DNA from: Primula veris
Taxonomy: Eukaryota; Streptophyta; Magnoliopsida; Ericales; Primulaceae
NCBI GenBank assembly: GCA_963682055.1
Contig: OY821747.1
Span: forward strand, 23,744,126-23,808,125
Direction: 5' to 3'
DNA: 64,000 nucleotides
The position numbers were made by a program, and so were the translations under genes. The notes beneath the pieces were generated by a model that saw only the letters and a program-made list of their open reading frames with translations, searched no databases and had not been told where the DNA came from. Positions 1-11,689 of this stretch are shown piece after piece (position 1 is the first letter of the stretch; every line of letters starts with the position of its first letter).

Positions 1-905
1 TATCCAAATCTTTGATAACGAATGCAGATAACTTCATCATTCTATTAGGAAAATATTATATAATATTTTGCTTAAGCTTATTACTCATATAATTACATTA
101 GTCATATATACATTACACCCAAGAAGCTCATATACTAAAACGAAAACAAAATTCTGTGGACGAAGTAAATAAACCCAATTGCAACAATAGCTAATTACTC
201 GTAAAGATCATCTTAGTCAAATATAGATTACAGCGAAGAAGCTGAAATACTACCAACAAAAAGAAGATTCTTCTGAGTAACAAAACGAACCCAAATGCAG
301 CATAAGATAACAGTTCATAGAAATGATATCATTCAAATATAAATTTCACCCAAGAAGCTGATATATTAAAACAAAAACAAGATTCTGCGGAGTAACAAAA
401 CCAATCAATTGCAACAAAAGCAAATTACTCATAAAAAACATACTAGTCAAATATAAATTACACCCAAGAAGCTAAAAATACTAAAACAATAACAACACTC
501 CGCGCATGAAGTAAACAAACCCGATTGCAACAATAGCTAATTACTCATAAAGATCAATTTAGTCCTATATAAAATACACCCAAGAAGCTGATATACTAAA
601 ACAAAGAGAAATTTTTTTCTGAGTAACAAAACAAACCCATTGGCAACATAAGCTAAATACTCATAAAGATCATTTTTAAAATAAATAAATTACACCCAAT
701 AAGCTCATATACTAAAAACAACAAACATAATTCTTTTCACTAACTAAAAACCCCAATTGCAAACAACAAAAACACTGACAAAAATCCTAGTTAAAAAGCA
801 CAACCCAAGAAGCTGAATTATTAAAACAAATTATGACTAACTATAGTTCCCCATAAAACTGATCAGCTAAAATAAACTGTAAAATTAAGCTGAATTCAAA
901 GTAAA
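1..905. repeat. Diverged tandem repeat, unit about 108-120 bp, about seven copies
   Basis: The phrase CACCCAAGAAGCT followed by a variant of GATATACTAAAACAA recurs near 113, 230, 348, 463, 586, 694 and 802. Each is followed by a stretch like CAATTGCAACAATAGC and ATTACTCATAAAGATCAT. Copies differ by many substitutions and small indels, so the array is old. It lies directly downstream (minus strand) of the exon copy at 920-977, so it may be intronic. I see no coding sequence in it. Confidence 0.8.
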
Positions 906-919
906 ATTTAAGAAATTAC

Positions 920-977
920 CACAATAACGCTGATAAATATCGAAGATATCAAATTGGTCCAAACCGATCGACCTCAT
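920..977 (-). CDS. Putative first coding exon of an unidentified gene, copy 1
   Basis: On the minus strand an ATG (975-977) opens a 58-base reading frame that ends exactly at a GT splice donor (G|GTAATTTC). The codons read MRSIGLDQFDIFDIYQRYC plus one base. The same 58-base structure recurs at 1358-1415 and 2031-2088 with start, frame and donor kept in all three. The remaining exons would lie left of the window. From memory the DIYQRYC ending recalls the N-terminus of plant DCN1-like (cullin neddylation) proteins, but this is weak and should be treated as unidentified. Confidence 0.4.
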
Positions 978-1357
978 TGGCACAAAACCCTATTACCCAA
1001 TTTAATTAAAGATTAAATCTTTATTGAATATTTGTACTTGTTTCGAGATTTTATTATCTGGGTATTCAAGTAAGTGTATATATACATACATAATTACTCA
1101 TATACTAAAAATAAGCTCATATACTAAAACAACAAACATAATTCTTTTCAGTAACTAAAAAAACCCAATAGCAAAAAAACAAAATTACTGACAACAACAC
1201 TTCTATATAAATAAATAAAAAAACACAACCCAATAAGCTGAATTGCTAAAATAATAAAACATACTATGACTAACTACAGTTCCCCTTAAGACTGGTCAAC
1301 TAAAATAAACCACTGTATAAAATTAAGCTGAATTAAAACTAAAATTTAAGAGATTAC

Positions 1358-1415
1358 CACAATAACGCTGATAAATATCAAAGATATCAAATTGGTCCGA
1401 ACCGATCGACCTCAT
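1358..1415 (-). CDS. Putative first coding exon of an unidentified gene, copy 2
   Basis: Second copy of the 58-base exon-like segment: ATG at 1413-1415, donor G|GTAATCTC. It reads MRSIGSDQFDIFDIYQRYC plus one base, one residue different from copy 1 (S for L at position 6). Upstream on the minus strand lies the same leader as copy 1, with AATTAAATTGGGTAATAGGG. Either copy could serve as an alternative first exon; which one is used cannot be told from sequence. Confidence 0.4.
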
Positions 1416-2030
1416 TGGCACAAAACCCTATTACCCAATTTAATTAAAGATTAAATCTTTATTGAGTATTTGTACTTATTTCGAGATTTTATTATCTGGG
1501 TATTCAAGTAAGTGTATATATACATACATAATTACTCATATACTAAAAACAACAAACATAATTCTTTTCACTAACTAAAAAACCCAATTGCAAAAAACAA
1601 AAATAGTGGCAAAAACCCTTCTTTATAAATTAAAAAAAAAAAACAATAAGCTGAATTATTAAAACAAATTTTGACCAACTATAGTACCCCTTAAAACTGA
1701 TCAACGAAAATAAACTATAAAATGAAGTTGAATTAAAATATAAAATTAAGAGATTATCAGACTACATATAAACATCATTTTAGTCAAATATAAATTACAA
1801 CCAAGAAGCTGAAATACTAAAACAACAACAATAATTCTTTTGACTAACTAAAAATCCAATAGCAAAAAAAAACAATACTAACAAAAAACCTTGTAGCTTA
1901 GTAAAAATAAATAGCAACTTAAGCTGAATAATTAAAACATAATATGCCTAATTATAATTCCCCTTATAACTGATCAACTAAATTAAATTAAAAAATGAAG
2001 CTGAATTAAATATAAAAATTAAAAGATTAC

Positions 2031-2088
2031 CACAATAACGGTGATAAATTTCGAAGATATCAAAATGGTCCGAAACGATCGGCCTCAT
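2031..2088 (-). CDS. Putative first coding exon of an unidentified gene, copy 3
   Basis: Third and most diverged copy of the 58-base segment: ATG at 2086-2088, donor G|GTAATCTT. It reads MRPIVSDHFDIFEIYHRYC plus one base, with no stop and no indel despite five replacements relative to copy 2. It is the copy nearest the upstream side of the presumed gene and lies about 175 bases from the TA microsatellite. This may be the original exon, the others being duplicates further into the intron. Confidence 0.4.
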
Positions 2089-2258
2089 TGGGACGAAACT
2101 CTATTACCCAATTTAAAAAAAGATTAAATTTTGATTGAGTATTTGTACTTGTTTCAAGATTTTATTAACTGGGTATTTAAAGTAAGCGTATACGTAAATA
2201 TATAAATATATGTACTCCGTGTGTATGTTACCGTTGCTCAGAGAGATGATTGGGGGTG

Positions 2259-2261
<3 letters not shown>

Positions 2262-2315
<54 letters not shown>
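2262..2315. repeat. (TA)n microsatellite
   Basis: About 27 uninterrupted TA units. A second TA run (about 2534-2564) lies inside the LTR that follows and is not part of this one. Confidence 0.95.
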
Positions 2316-2318
<3 letters not shown>

Positions 2319-2371
2319 ATGCATCATGTGTAAATGAACCGGGTCGGGTTAGACTAAAACTACAAATATAA

Positions 2372-2530
2372 ATAAGTATGATATTATTGGTCATATTATG
2401 CCTAATAGAAACTTATGTAAGTCTATCTTTTATTATATAAATAAGGTCAGGGGTCTGTTGATGTATCTGTACAATCATAATTAATGAATAAACACTTCGT
2501 GTATTGTTTCTCATACTTTTATCTATATCT

Positions 2531-2566
<36 letters not shown>

Positions 2567-2588
2567 CGAGCTAATATGTCACACAACA
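2372..2588 (+). repeat. 5' LTR of element A
   Basis: Matches the 3' LTR at ATATTATTGG, GGTCAGGGGTCT, CAATCATAATTAATGAATAA and CGAGCTAATATGTCACACA. It carries its own TA expansion. The first nine bases are diverged, so the start is approximate; the end (CACACAACA) is clear. A primer-site-like stretch CGTTATCAACACTTTGCTC follows at 2589; the same position in element B reads CGTTATCGGCACTTTTCTC. Confidence 0.75.
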
Positions 2589-2749
2589 CGTTATCAACAC
2601 TTTGCTCGTGGAGAATAGGATATACGCTCGCGAATATTGGAGATTTTTTATAAACGTACGGATATTGGGTATTTATAAACCTTGAGGTTTATCCGGATTT
2701 TTAGGGTTTTGCTATATCGACCTTCACCAACATATTGTGCGTAAGTTGG

Positions 2750-3945
2750 AAAAATTATGAATCTTCCTTAAATAGGCTCATCTATTTGGATACGATTTCT
2801 AGGAAAGATATAGGCGGAAGTCGATATACTAATGAGGTCGGGTTTTAAGTGGCATTCGTGCCCTCCACCCTCACCGTCTTTCCTGGTCGTTTTTCAAGTA
2901 GAGCTACCGAAAGGGGTTGACTAAATAATAATTTTCCCGAGTGTGTTTATATAGTGATGTATGTTTCGTCGAATTGGTGTCTCTGTATCGACATGTCGTT
3001 CGATCAATGAGAACCTATTCACATTAAAAGCAAAACTATTTTTCGAACATGTCGTTTCGAAATAAAGTTTATGCTTGTGCAAACCATAAACATATAAACC
3101 AATCGTTTTATATAATAAATAATCGAGAACTCCCAACACATGTTCGATGCCATCTATGATGAGAAAAATCGTAAAACATACTTGCGAAATGACTGTTTAA
3201 ACGTTGATTTTAATCCGTCACCACATGTTACTCACCCTGATGTGTGAAAATGTGATGCCAAAATTTTTTTTGGATGCCATGAGTAAAATACGAGTTTGTT
3301 GTTACCCTCAGAATGAATGCTAAGGCATTGATTTTATTCCGCCGCCACATTTGAGACGTGATGACGTCTATAGTGAACAAATGTCTGAAATTGACATATT
3401 GGAGCAATCGTTCACCAAAATACTAGATTGGAAATTGTATTCCATAAGCAGTATCGTGAATTTATATTCACAATATTCCTTTATCACCCATCTGTTATTG
3501 GATAAGAAAATTACCCCGGTGAGTAGTTTTAATCCTATTGGGTCAATGGCGAATTGTTTGCTTGATATTAATGCTTTTCGTGTAAATTTTTTTCCACGAA
3601 TCGAAAACCGAGACAAGTGTTATTTGTCTCGAACTGTCGCGATCCCGATGAATCGCCTAGCCAAGCGAGATTTTAGACAATCGTCAAAATCGAAAACTTG
3701 TGGCTCCAAGACAGTAATTGAAAGGAACAATATGGCCCGTTGTCACAAAGCAAGAGATAATGCTCAAGGAGACAACTCTATGCTATAAAGACAAATCTCA
3801 TGCACGATTACTCCTTAAATAGTTCACAACTATTATAAAGGTGGAAAAACCGATGCTAATGTGCTTAAAGTTAATTGAAAAGAAACTCTTGAGACCCCCG
3901 ATTTTATGGCTCAAATGAGTTTGATACCTTTCTTTATTGATTTTG
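2750..3945 (+). pseudogene. gag remnant of element A
   Basis: Aligns with the gag of element B: CATCTATGATGAGAAAAATCG near 3130 corresponds to the B segment near 57566, and TCTTGAGACCCC...GATTT...GGCTCAAATG near 3888-3917 to the gag end of B near 58410-58444. The segment 3351-3788 reads open for 145 codons and includes a frame matching the basic stretch before the B zinc knuckle, but the knuckle itself is not recognisable. Multiple frameshifts and stops; no product expected. Confidence 0.7.
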
Positions 3946-6600
3946 ATAAATCATTAAGCCATTTTTTCGCTCATCTGGATTATGTTTTTCCATTTGGATT
4001 ATGATTTTTCCATTTGGACATACTTTTGGATTATGGTTTGCCTGTTTACGAAATTTCTCGAAATAATTTAAAGTGTTTTGAGCAAATTCCTTTGACAAAT
4101 GTGACCAAACTTTAAACTATGAAATTTTAGGCAATACTTATGGGGTAGTTGATTTTTTTTGGAAATAGTGGGTAACAGTGTACCACATAATTTCACCAAC
4201 TATTTGCCTAACAGTGGACAACGATTCTGGACCTGTCGTTCCAAATCAAAATCTTTGGTAAAACCAAATTGATTTGTCAAATATGAGGTCTTATACTCAT
4301 GTAGGTCCTGCCGTACCTTGTTGAGTTATAAAATATTCGAGAAAACCAGTGTTATCTGGTAATAGCTCATGAAAGAATTAAAATTTCTTTACATAGCCTC
4401 TATTCAAAACGACCAAAATCGTATTTTAGAGGAGTTGAAATGTTTTTCAAGTGGTTGCTACCACATTCCTTAAAGCATTTAAAGTTACCTTATCATTTCG
4501 CCTGTCGTCGAAATGATAAATGATTTAGATGCTAAGACATGATTGTCTATACTATCATTCGCCTGTCGTCGATTGATCAAAGCATTTTGATATTGTGGCA
4601 TTGACCCGATGAGATATTACCGGGCCAAAAGACGATGCTTGATTTATAATTGCATCGCATTTGGATTCTCTTTGAGGATATATTTCGTGATTAATCCGAA
4701 ATTCATGCCACTAATGCTCACCTTGAAAGACTAGTATGTGTAAAGATCACAAAAAGTACTCGTAGAATTCTTATAAATAATTGAAGGAGTTATTGTGGAC
4801 TTATCCAACCATAAGACGGACCATAAATATAAATGGTTATGGTTGATGCATCGACAATAGGTCACATGATTATTGTTGTCCACAGAAATGCAGCATTTCC
4901 CTAACTTTTAGCCCTATCATTAAGTTGATGGCTCATGATCCGGATTATCCTGAAAAGTCTAGTAGACTTGATAATTCCGAAGAGTAAGAATCGAAATTTC
5001 GATTTGAATTACTTGAGTTTGGAAATTGAAATTGAACATCCTGTCGATTATGTTCAGACCCAAATGGACTCACGAAAAGTTTGATGATGCGACTGTAAAT
5101 GGTTGCACGCACTTCTTGGTCTTGCACACAAAGATTTATATTTCCGTGTGGGGTCATGCTATTTTGCTGCATTCGTCCGTCATGAGGCCCATAGACACTT
5201 AAACACCATATGCGTACCAGCTGATTACTGGTTATGAGCCAGAAGTCTCATATTAACGCATGTCAGAGTGCTTAATTAATATTGTGATTGAGCCGCTATA
5301 GCGTTCAAAATATGGACCTCTGAAGGGGACATAAGTCGATTATGAATCCCCTGCCTATCATTTGATAGAGTAACCTTGGCAAGCGATCTCTTTACCGCAT
5401 GATATGCGAAAGTGACAAGGCTGTTCTCCCCGTCGTTAGGGGGAGATTTGCACGTTAGCGTTGATAAGAAACGACGTGAAGTAACGTGGCATAACCCACT
5501 CAGTCTTAGCTTGATCCCCAAAACTGCACTTAGTGATAAGTAAGTCCATAGACTCCCTCAAGTCTAACTAAATGCCAGACGCATTTAATAACTTTATGAG
5601 ATGTCACGAGATCATTTATACCTGCTGCAAAATGCTTGCAATGATAGACGTCCCTGTCGGAGCCGTGTTCCTGTCGTAACACGTTGCTTTGGCCGAACCC
5701 GCCAAGCAAAGGACGCTGCCGTCGGCCGTCAGTCTGTCGTCCTTCCCAAGATACGAGGAAGTTGACCGGCTCTTAATTCGTTCAGCCCCAGAGGTGGTGA
5801 ACTCAAACTCGTTTGTCGCACGAGATTATAAAGGATCAAGGAGATGTGTGATTTCCTCCTCATCCTAAGAATCTCGAAATATCTGTCGATCATGATATCT
5901 TAGACGATATTAAAGCGAAACGAGAATGTCAGTGATTACTTGTTCATATAATCGGTGACGACTGATAATATGAACAAATTATGACAGAGAACCATATACC
6001 GTTGCCTGAAGTCAACGTATAATAGACTGGACTAATGGAAACTTGCAATCCAAGTAGACTCCTTAGCGAAAGTGTGTTCGGACCTGTAGATCCAACACCA
6101 CCAATGTTAAACGAGTTCGTTTATTTGGTTATTCGTAAAGAAAATTGATGAGAATAATGAGATTGTAGAATGCTCGCCTAGTAGCGCAAGGCTTCTCTCA
6201 CACCTTGGAATTGAATACGAGATGGTTGATTTCCTCGAAATGGACATTATAATAGTCCCCTACTTTACCAGTTTAGTAGTTTCCGAAAAACTAAGTATGC
6301 AGCCATGAATGTGGTCACGGTTTTATCTCTATGGGGATTTAGACAAAGCGATATAGATGAAGGTCCATGTATGACTTCATAATGCTTGAATCAAGTAGTT
6401 CCTGACCACGGAACACGATCTCAATTAAATGAGACGTTCACTATATGGATTAATATAATCCGAGCGGATGTGGTATACCCGCCTAACTGAGTACTAGATT
6501 AGCTTGGGATACTTGAACAAGTATTATGCCCTTCTGTGTTTTATTACGCGATCCATTTTTTTTGAATTTGCCTTCGAGATGAAGGATCTTGGAAAGACAT

Positions 6601-9600
6601 TGTAACATCCCAGAACCTAAGGGTGCTACACGGCCGACTAACACGTGGCCTGACACGTGCTAGACGAAGGCCTATAACTTAAAGATAAATAAAAAAAATT
6701 TTAATTTAGACTCTAAAACAATAACTTCAAACATTCGTTCTTATTTCTGAATATCTCAAAAGCTAAAATCAAATTCAAATATCGGTAGGAACTTATTTAA
6801 AAGAAAATCTTGTAATACTAAAGAAACATGAATTGAAAATTATAATCTTGAAACTTTATTAGCAGCGGAAATAAAACGGAATCCTATGAAGGTCTGGCTG
6901 ATTCCCAACTAACTTAACTCTGACTCCTTAGAACGACTCCTTAGAACCTGTATACCTGAAAACATTTCAAAAAACGAGGGGTAAGCTAAAAGGCTTAGTG
7001 AGCGATAAATCTTGCAATACAATATAGGGTCGAAAATAGATTTTAATCCTTTAATCAATTTCCTTCGAAAAATCAATACTTTTAACTTTACAAAATTTCC
7101 AAAGCATAGTGTAATATAAAACGTTTATTGAAAACTGAAACATTCTCGAATTAATAAAAATATTAAATATTTTAAAAGGTGTGATCAATACGATAATACA
7201 AATTAGATATTTATCTAGATTGGACTTCCCAATCCTAGGTGGATGCTAGAGATCTCTTTTATTCATTGAATTCATACTTTTCGAATATCCTTTCTATGAT
7301 TGGACTTCCCAATCCTACGTGGACTCTATAGGTCTCTTTTTATTCATTGTACCGGCACTTCTCAAATATCTTTATATCATTTCTTTTTCTCAACTTAGAT
7401 CTTAAATATAATATCATAATGATCACAAAAATAAAATAAACTTTCTTTCAAAATCTTATACGTTCATCAACGTATATAAACATTTCACTTAACATTTCCT
7501 CTTGATCGACACAAACTTGTAATTTCTCTCATATATTGCTCACTGACTTCCATCATTATATATACACATATATTTATTTAGTATAATATTTAAGTATGAA
7601 ATAGTAATAACCTCAGGAAGTAGAGAATGTTACACTAGCTAGTAGGTTCCTATCTCTGTGAACTTGGACGAAATATAAGGCTCTGTAACGACCCGGCCCT
7701 ACGGACCGAACCGCCACGCCCGTATCAACAATATTGTCCGCTTTGGCACAACTTCCCAGGGGGGTCACCCATCCTGGTACTACTCCAAGTTAAGCACGCT
7801 TAACTGTGGAATTTCGTCCTCGCTGTTGTGCAGCACAGCTTTAAAAGGCCTTGTTAATAGAAAATGGATCTTTAAGCTCATATACCACAAGAGTACTCTC
7901 ATATCTGGGCGATGTGGGACTGACGCACAATACCGCACCTAAATATGATGTCACACGGCAGAATAGCATGTGTCTTGACACGTGCTAGACTAAGCCAAAA
8001 AAACTAGAAACTGAAGGACCAACATTGTAATTCAAAAACGATGAAATAAAGGCTTAAATAATAATATTCAATATCTGCGTATTTCGATAACAACCCATGA
8101 AATCCAAAATTTAACCTCAACTTATTATTCTGAAATCTCGAAATGTAAAACAACGTTTCAAATTCAAAACTTGGTTTAAAACCTTATTAGCAGCGGAAAA
8201 TAAAAGAAAATCCTAGGAGGTTGGCTGGTCCCGACTAACTCTAGTCCGACTCTAAGAATCTGCCTAATTACCTGAAAACATTATAAAAACGAGGGTAAGC
8301 TAAACGAGCTTAGTGAGTGACAAGTCTTACAATAATAATATGGGTCGAAAATAGGGTTTTCATTCCTTTTCTTTCTTGAAAATAAGCTTTTTGATTTATG
8401 TAAAATTTCCCATCAGACAAGGTAAAGTTCTTAAAACAATTGCAAAATAAAAATAAAAATTATAATATCTTTTCTTTCTTACTATGATAAAAGCAAGTAT
8501 AATAGTATTAATATCTTAGGGTACCAAGCCCGATTGACTTCCTCAATCTCTTTACCGTCGATCTTTTTCTCAGGTGTATAAACCATACGTGCACTACGTA
8601 GTTAAGGTCACCGCAGCATGACGGCTGGGTCTATTCCTTAAAACGTTCCGGTTAACGAAACTATGTACAATCGTTAAGTTAACCGTTGAGAACTAAACTC
8701 ATTCGTTTAGTTGCCAACGTCACCCCACTTCCCCTTATTAGGGGATTCTTCGTTGGACTTTTCCTCATGGTCCCAATACAATCATAAAAACAATATATCA
8801 TTCAAAACTTTATACATAACTTCTGTTATGTCGTTTCTTTCTTACACAATGACATAAAAAAAAAAACAATTTTTACATATATAGATATTTCTGAAAATAA
8901 TGCCAAAGTCTGCATTTTTGGTCGAATACATAATGGGGTTTTATACTAGTAAGACAAGACCACTCACCTGCCCGTCGGTTTATAAGCTACCCGAAAACTT
9001 GCTGCAACCTGAAACATCATGTGATGTACTGTAAATAATCTGGAACTAAACTACAACAAGCTTAAAACAACCCGGTACACTACTGTCAAAGCGAATTCGC
9101 CAAACAAAATACTATAAGCTCATTAGTCGCCTGCTGTTATACTTATTACTACCTAACATGTATATTAAGATGATAGAACAATTATTCCTGCCTTCTTTAC
9201 GACTCACCCAATTGTTGTACTTTACGAACAATCCTCGATTATATATATGGACTGTTACTTCCCAAATCTAACTTTCAGTACTCCATACGCTAACACTTAT
9301 TCAAGTACAAATGTTAACAAGGTTAAATTTGGTTCTAAATTATCACAGCAACAAAAGAAAATTCTGAAATGCTACCTAAGTCCAAAGGTTAGTAACTTTA
9401 AAGAATCCATTACTTTAATCAGTTTACAACAGTAATTCAAAATGAACTAACGTATCTAAGATATATGGCCTTCCTTGTACATAATTGTACTGATTTTATT
9501 CCTATACTATTATAGTTATCTTAGTTTTCAATAAATACTTCCGTAACCGATATGTATCCTAATAATCAAGTTAACAGTTTTTCATTTGATATAACAACCA

Positions 9601-10878
9601 TAACCGTAACAACTATGCGAGTGTATTAATCTTATCAGCTATCATAGGTAACCAAACATCAAAGAAATCATACTTTTATACCCGTCTCACTCTTAAAAAT
9701 CTGGGTTGATATGTGATTAAACTTACATGTAAAAGATACATCAAGTAAACTGTAAGATAAAGCTATTTCAAATTAGCTTATTTGAGTTCAATATCCTAAA
9801 ATTTAAGCTTGTAGCATTCATCTCCGGTACCAAATTTTACTATAAACCAATGTTATTATGTAATACTATTATCAACCCATATACTAGTCAACCAGATCAT
9901 CAATAAACTCAAATAAGTTTGTACCCGTTTTAAACTAAAACATTCTAAACGGTCCAGTTTTTTAGTTGAGACTAAATTTATACACGTGACGATTTATTTC
10001 GAAACTACCAAGGCAAAACCAAAACTTTAAATAGCTGTGTTAGAATAACCTTTTCCGTTTTTACTTCCTAAAACTATCAGTTAGTTATTCTTTACCTTTT
10101 TACTCCACCCTCTGCCCATAACGTTTCAAAAGCCCTAATTCACTTGACTTAACAACTATCAGTAACCACGAGTACACATGTATAACTATAATTGAACATA
10201 TCTAATTAGCCATAACTAACCATCAAGGATCTTATACTACTGTAATTAGAAACAGTGTGAAACTCAACAACATCCTACGTACATGATGATTCAATAACAT
10301 GTGCAATCTCTGGTATATAAGTTTCAGTTTGATCCCATAGTACCCATTAAGCCAATTACATAAAAACTTAATTATTCTAACTGGCAGCTCATAGATAGTA
10401 TGAATCAATGGTTACCCAATTAGCTATCTTATACCCAACCTAATAACAGCCATAAGCCTACAATAAAAATGAATTTAGGATCAAATGGTACCTTAGTGAA
10501 GGAAAAGCAAGATATTTATCAATCTTCACAGCTCTCTCTCTCTCTCTAGATTATCTGTGTTTTATTTCTTTTCCTCTGTTTTACCTTTCCCTCTGTTCTC
10601 CAGTTTATACAGGGTTAATTCTAATTGAAACTGCAAACTAGAAGCTGAAACACTCTTAACCATGTAATGGGTTTTCACTCTTTATTTCTATTTAATCTAA
10701 CGCATACAACCATTAGGAGAACTAACCATTTAGACCTCAAACTTCTACATAATTATACACTACTACTATTATTTGCTAAAATATTTATTTTCCCCCTAAT
10801 ATAAGCTAAATTAATAACTGGTATTATAGCTAAATAAATATATATGGAAAAATTAAAATAAAATTACGGGTTCTTACA
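6601..10878 (-). mobile_element. Nested Ty3/gypsy-type LTR compound (no internal coding region), inserted in element A
   Basis: Starts TGTAACATCCC and ends GGGTTCTTACA, flanked by the 5-bp direct repeat GACAT (6596-6600 and 10879-10883). Removing it restores continuous alignment of element A with element B. No pol motifs are visible. Internally, the first 1.08 kb (6601-7683) and the segment from about 7950 share the same motifs in the same order: ACACGTGCTAGAC, TTATTAGCAGCGGAAA, ACGAGGG(G)TAAGCTAAA, GCTTAGTGAG. So two overlapping copies of one LTR are present, separated by a Cassandra-like LTR. Orientation is inferred from the TGTAAGAACCC start on the minus strand. A solo LTR altered by unequal exchange is the simplest reading. 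Confidence 0.75.
7684..7955 (-). mobile_element. Cassandra-like LTR carrying a 5S rRNA-derived segment
   Basis: On the minus strand 7812-7745 reads like the 3' half of plant 5S rRNA, including AGTTAAGCGTGCTT, GAGTAGTACCAGGATGGGTG and a GACC...CTGGGAAGT block, which covers the internal Pol III promoter region. It is preceded by GTCCCACATCGCCCAG and the block ends GGGCCGGGTCGTTACA, the usual start and end style of Cassandra TRIM LTRs. Only one LTR is seen, with no target duplication, and it sits at the junction of two partial gypsy LTR copies. The outer limit (7929 or 7955) is uncertain. Confidence 0.75.
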
Positions 10879-11689
10879 GACATGGTAGTGACTCGGCCTG
10901 ATGATCGAGTCCCGTAAAGATTGAATCTAAGTCCATGATTCAGACTACACCCAGAAGGTGTTATGACGTTGTAGTCATCATGACGCTAAGTCGTCAGATT
11001 CTCCCATGATCGTTCGATCATTAGACATTGATATAGACCCGGTCCGTCCCTGATGAGACGACAAAGCGATATTGAACCATGATATTCATATCTAAGTACA
11101 ATAAGCGCATCATTGTACTTGGTCTAGTGTACTAGGACGAACATCTTGTCTGTTGTGAATGGTATAGCTCGACACAGCATCGCGCTAACACGCGGTCATC
11201 GAAATGGCTCTAAAGACACATTCCCTTACCTAATGGTAATTTTGGAAGTGGGCTAGTTTATCCCATTTGCGTCATCGAGTGTACCTACCCCCTTCGGTAC
11301 TCGAATTAACGCAACCCTTTTTCGGTTATACTGATGCCGGTTACTTATCAGACCTGCATAAGGGATATTCCTAACATGGTCTGTCTTTATCATTAGAAAT
11401 AAGGAAATATCTTGGAGGTCTTGGAATGACTCCAAACGAATCACTCTGATCTACTCGTGCTCTATGAGACAACTAGAGAGTTTATATGGCTTCGAGCTCG
11501 TATTAGCCATATTTGAATTACATATGCTCTGTCTCATGATACAGATAAAACACTTGTCTTATTTGAGGACAACTTGTTGTTATCGATCAAGAGAGACATG
11601 ACTAGATTATGCTATTTAGCATTTCTTGCCGAAATAAATCTTCACATATAAAGTTTAAGAGCATCCTGTCGAATGCTCGTTTTATTCCA

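Larger units (their letters stand above)
780..2200. repeat. Larger tandem duplication (about 300-450 bp unit) carrying an exon-like segment
   Basis: A block starting with AAGCTGAATTATTAAAACA, running through TTACCACAATAACG and GATCGACCTCATTGG, and ending near GGGTATTCAAGTAAGTG occurs at about 810-1110 and 1238-1540. A more diverged copy lies at about 1930-2200 and a truncated one at about 1650-1765. The truncated copy breaks just at the exon-like segment (AGATTATCAGACTAC replaces AGATTACCACAATAAC). Stretches of the 115-bp array are interspersed between copies. Confidence 0.8.

Noticed and set aside
1..905. CRISPR-like or satellite centromeric array
   Set aside because: Eukaryotic context, repeats of about 115 bp with no conserved-repeat/unique-spacer pattern, and only about seven diverged units.
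2113..2394. 93-codon minus-strand frame across the TA microsatellite
   Set aside because: Most of it is alternating Tyr/Ile from the TA repeat; no protein family features.
7684..7955. Functional 5S rRNA gene
   Set aside because: Only the 3' half of 5S is present, embedded in an LTR with Cassandra-type ends; no tandem 5S array.
9247..9435. 62-codon plus-strand frame
   Set aside because: Lies inside the nested gypsy-type LTR compound, with no recognisable motif.
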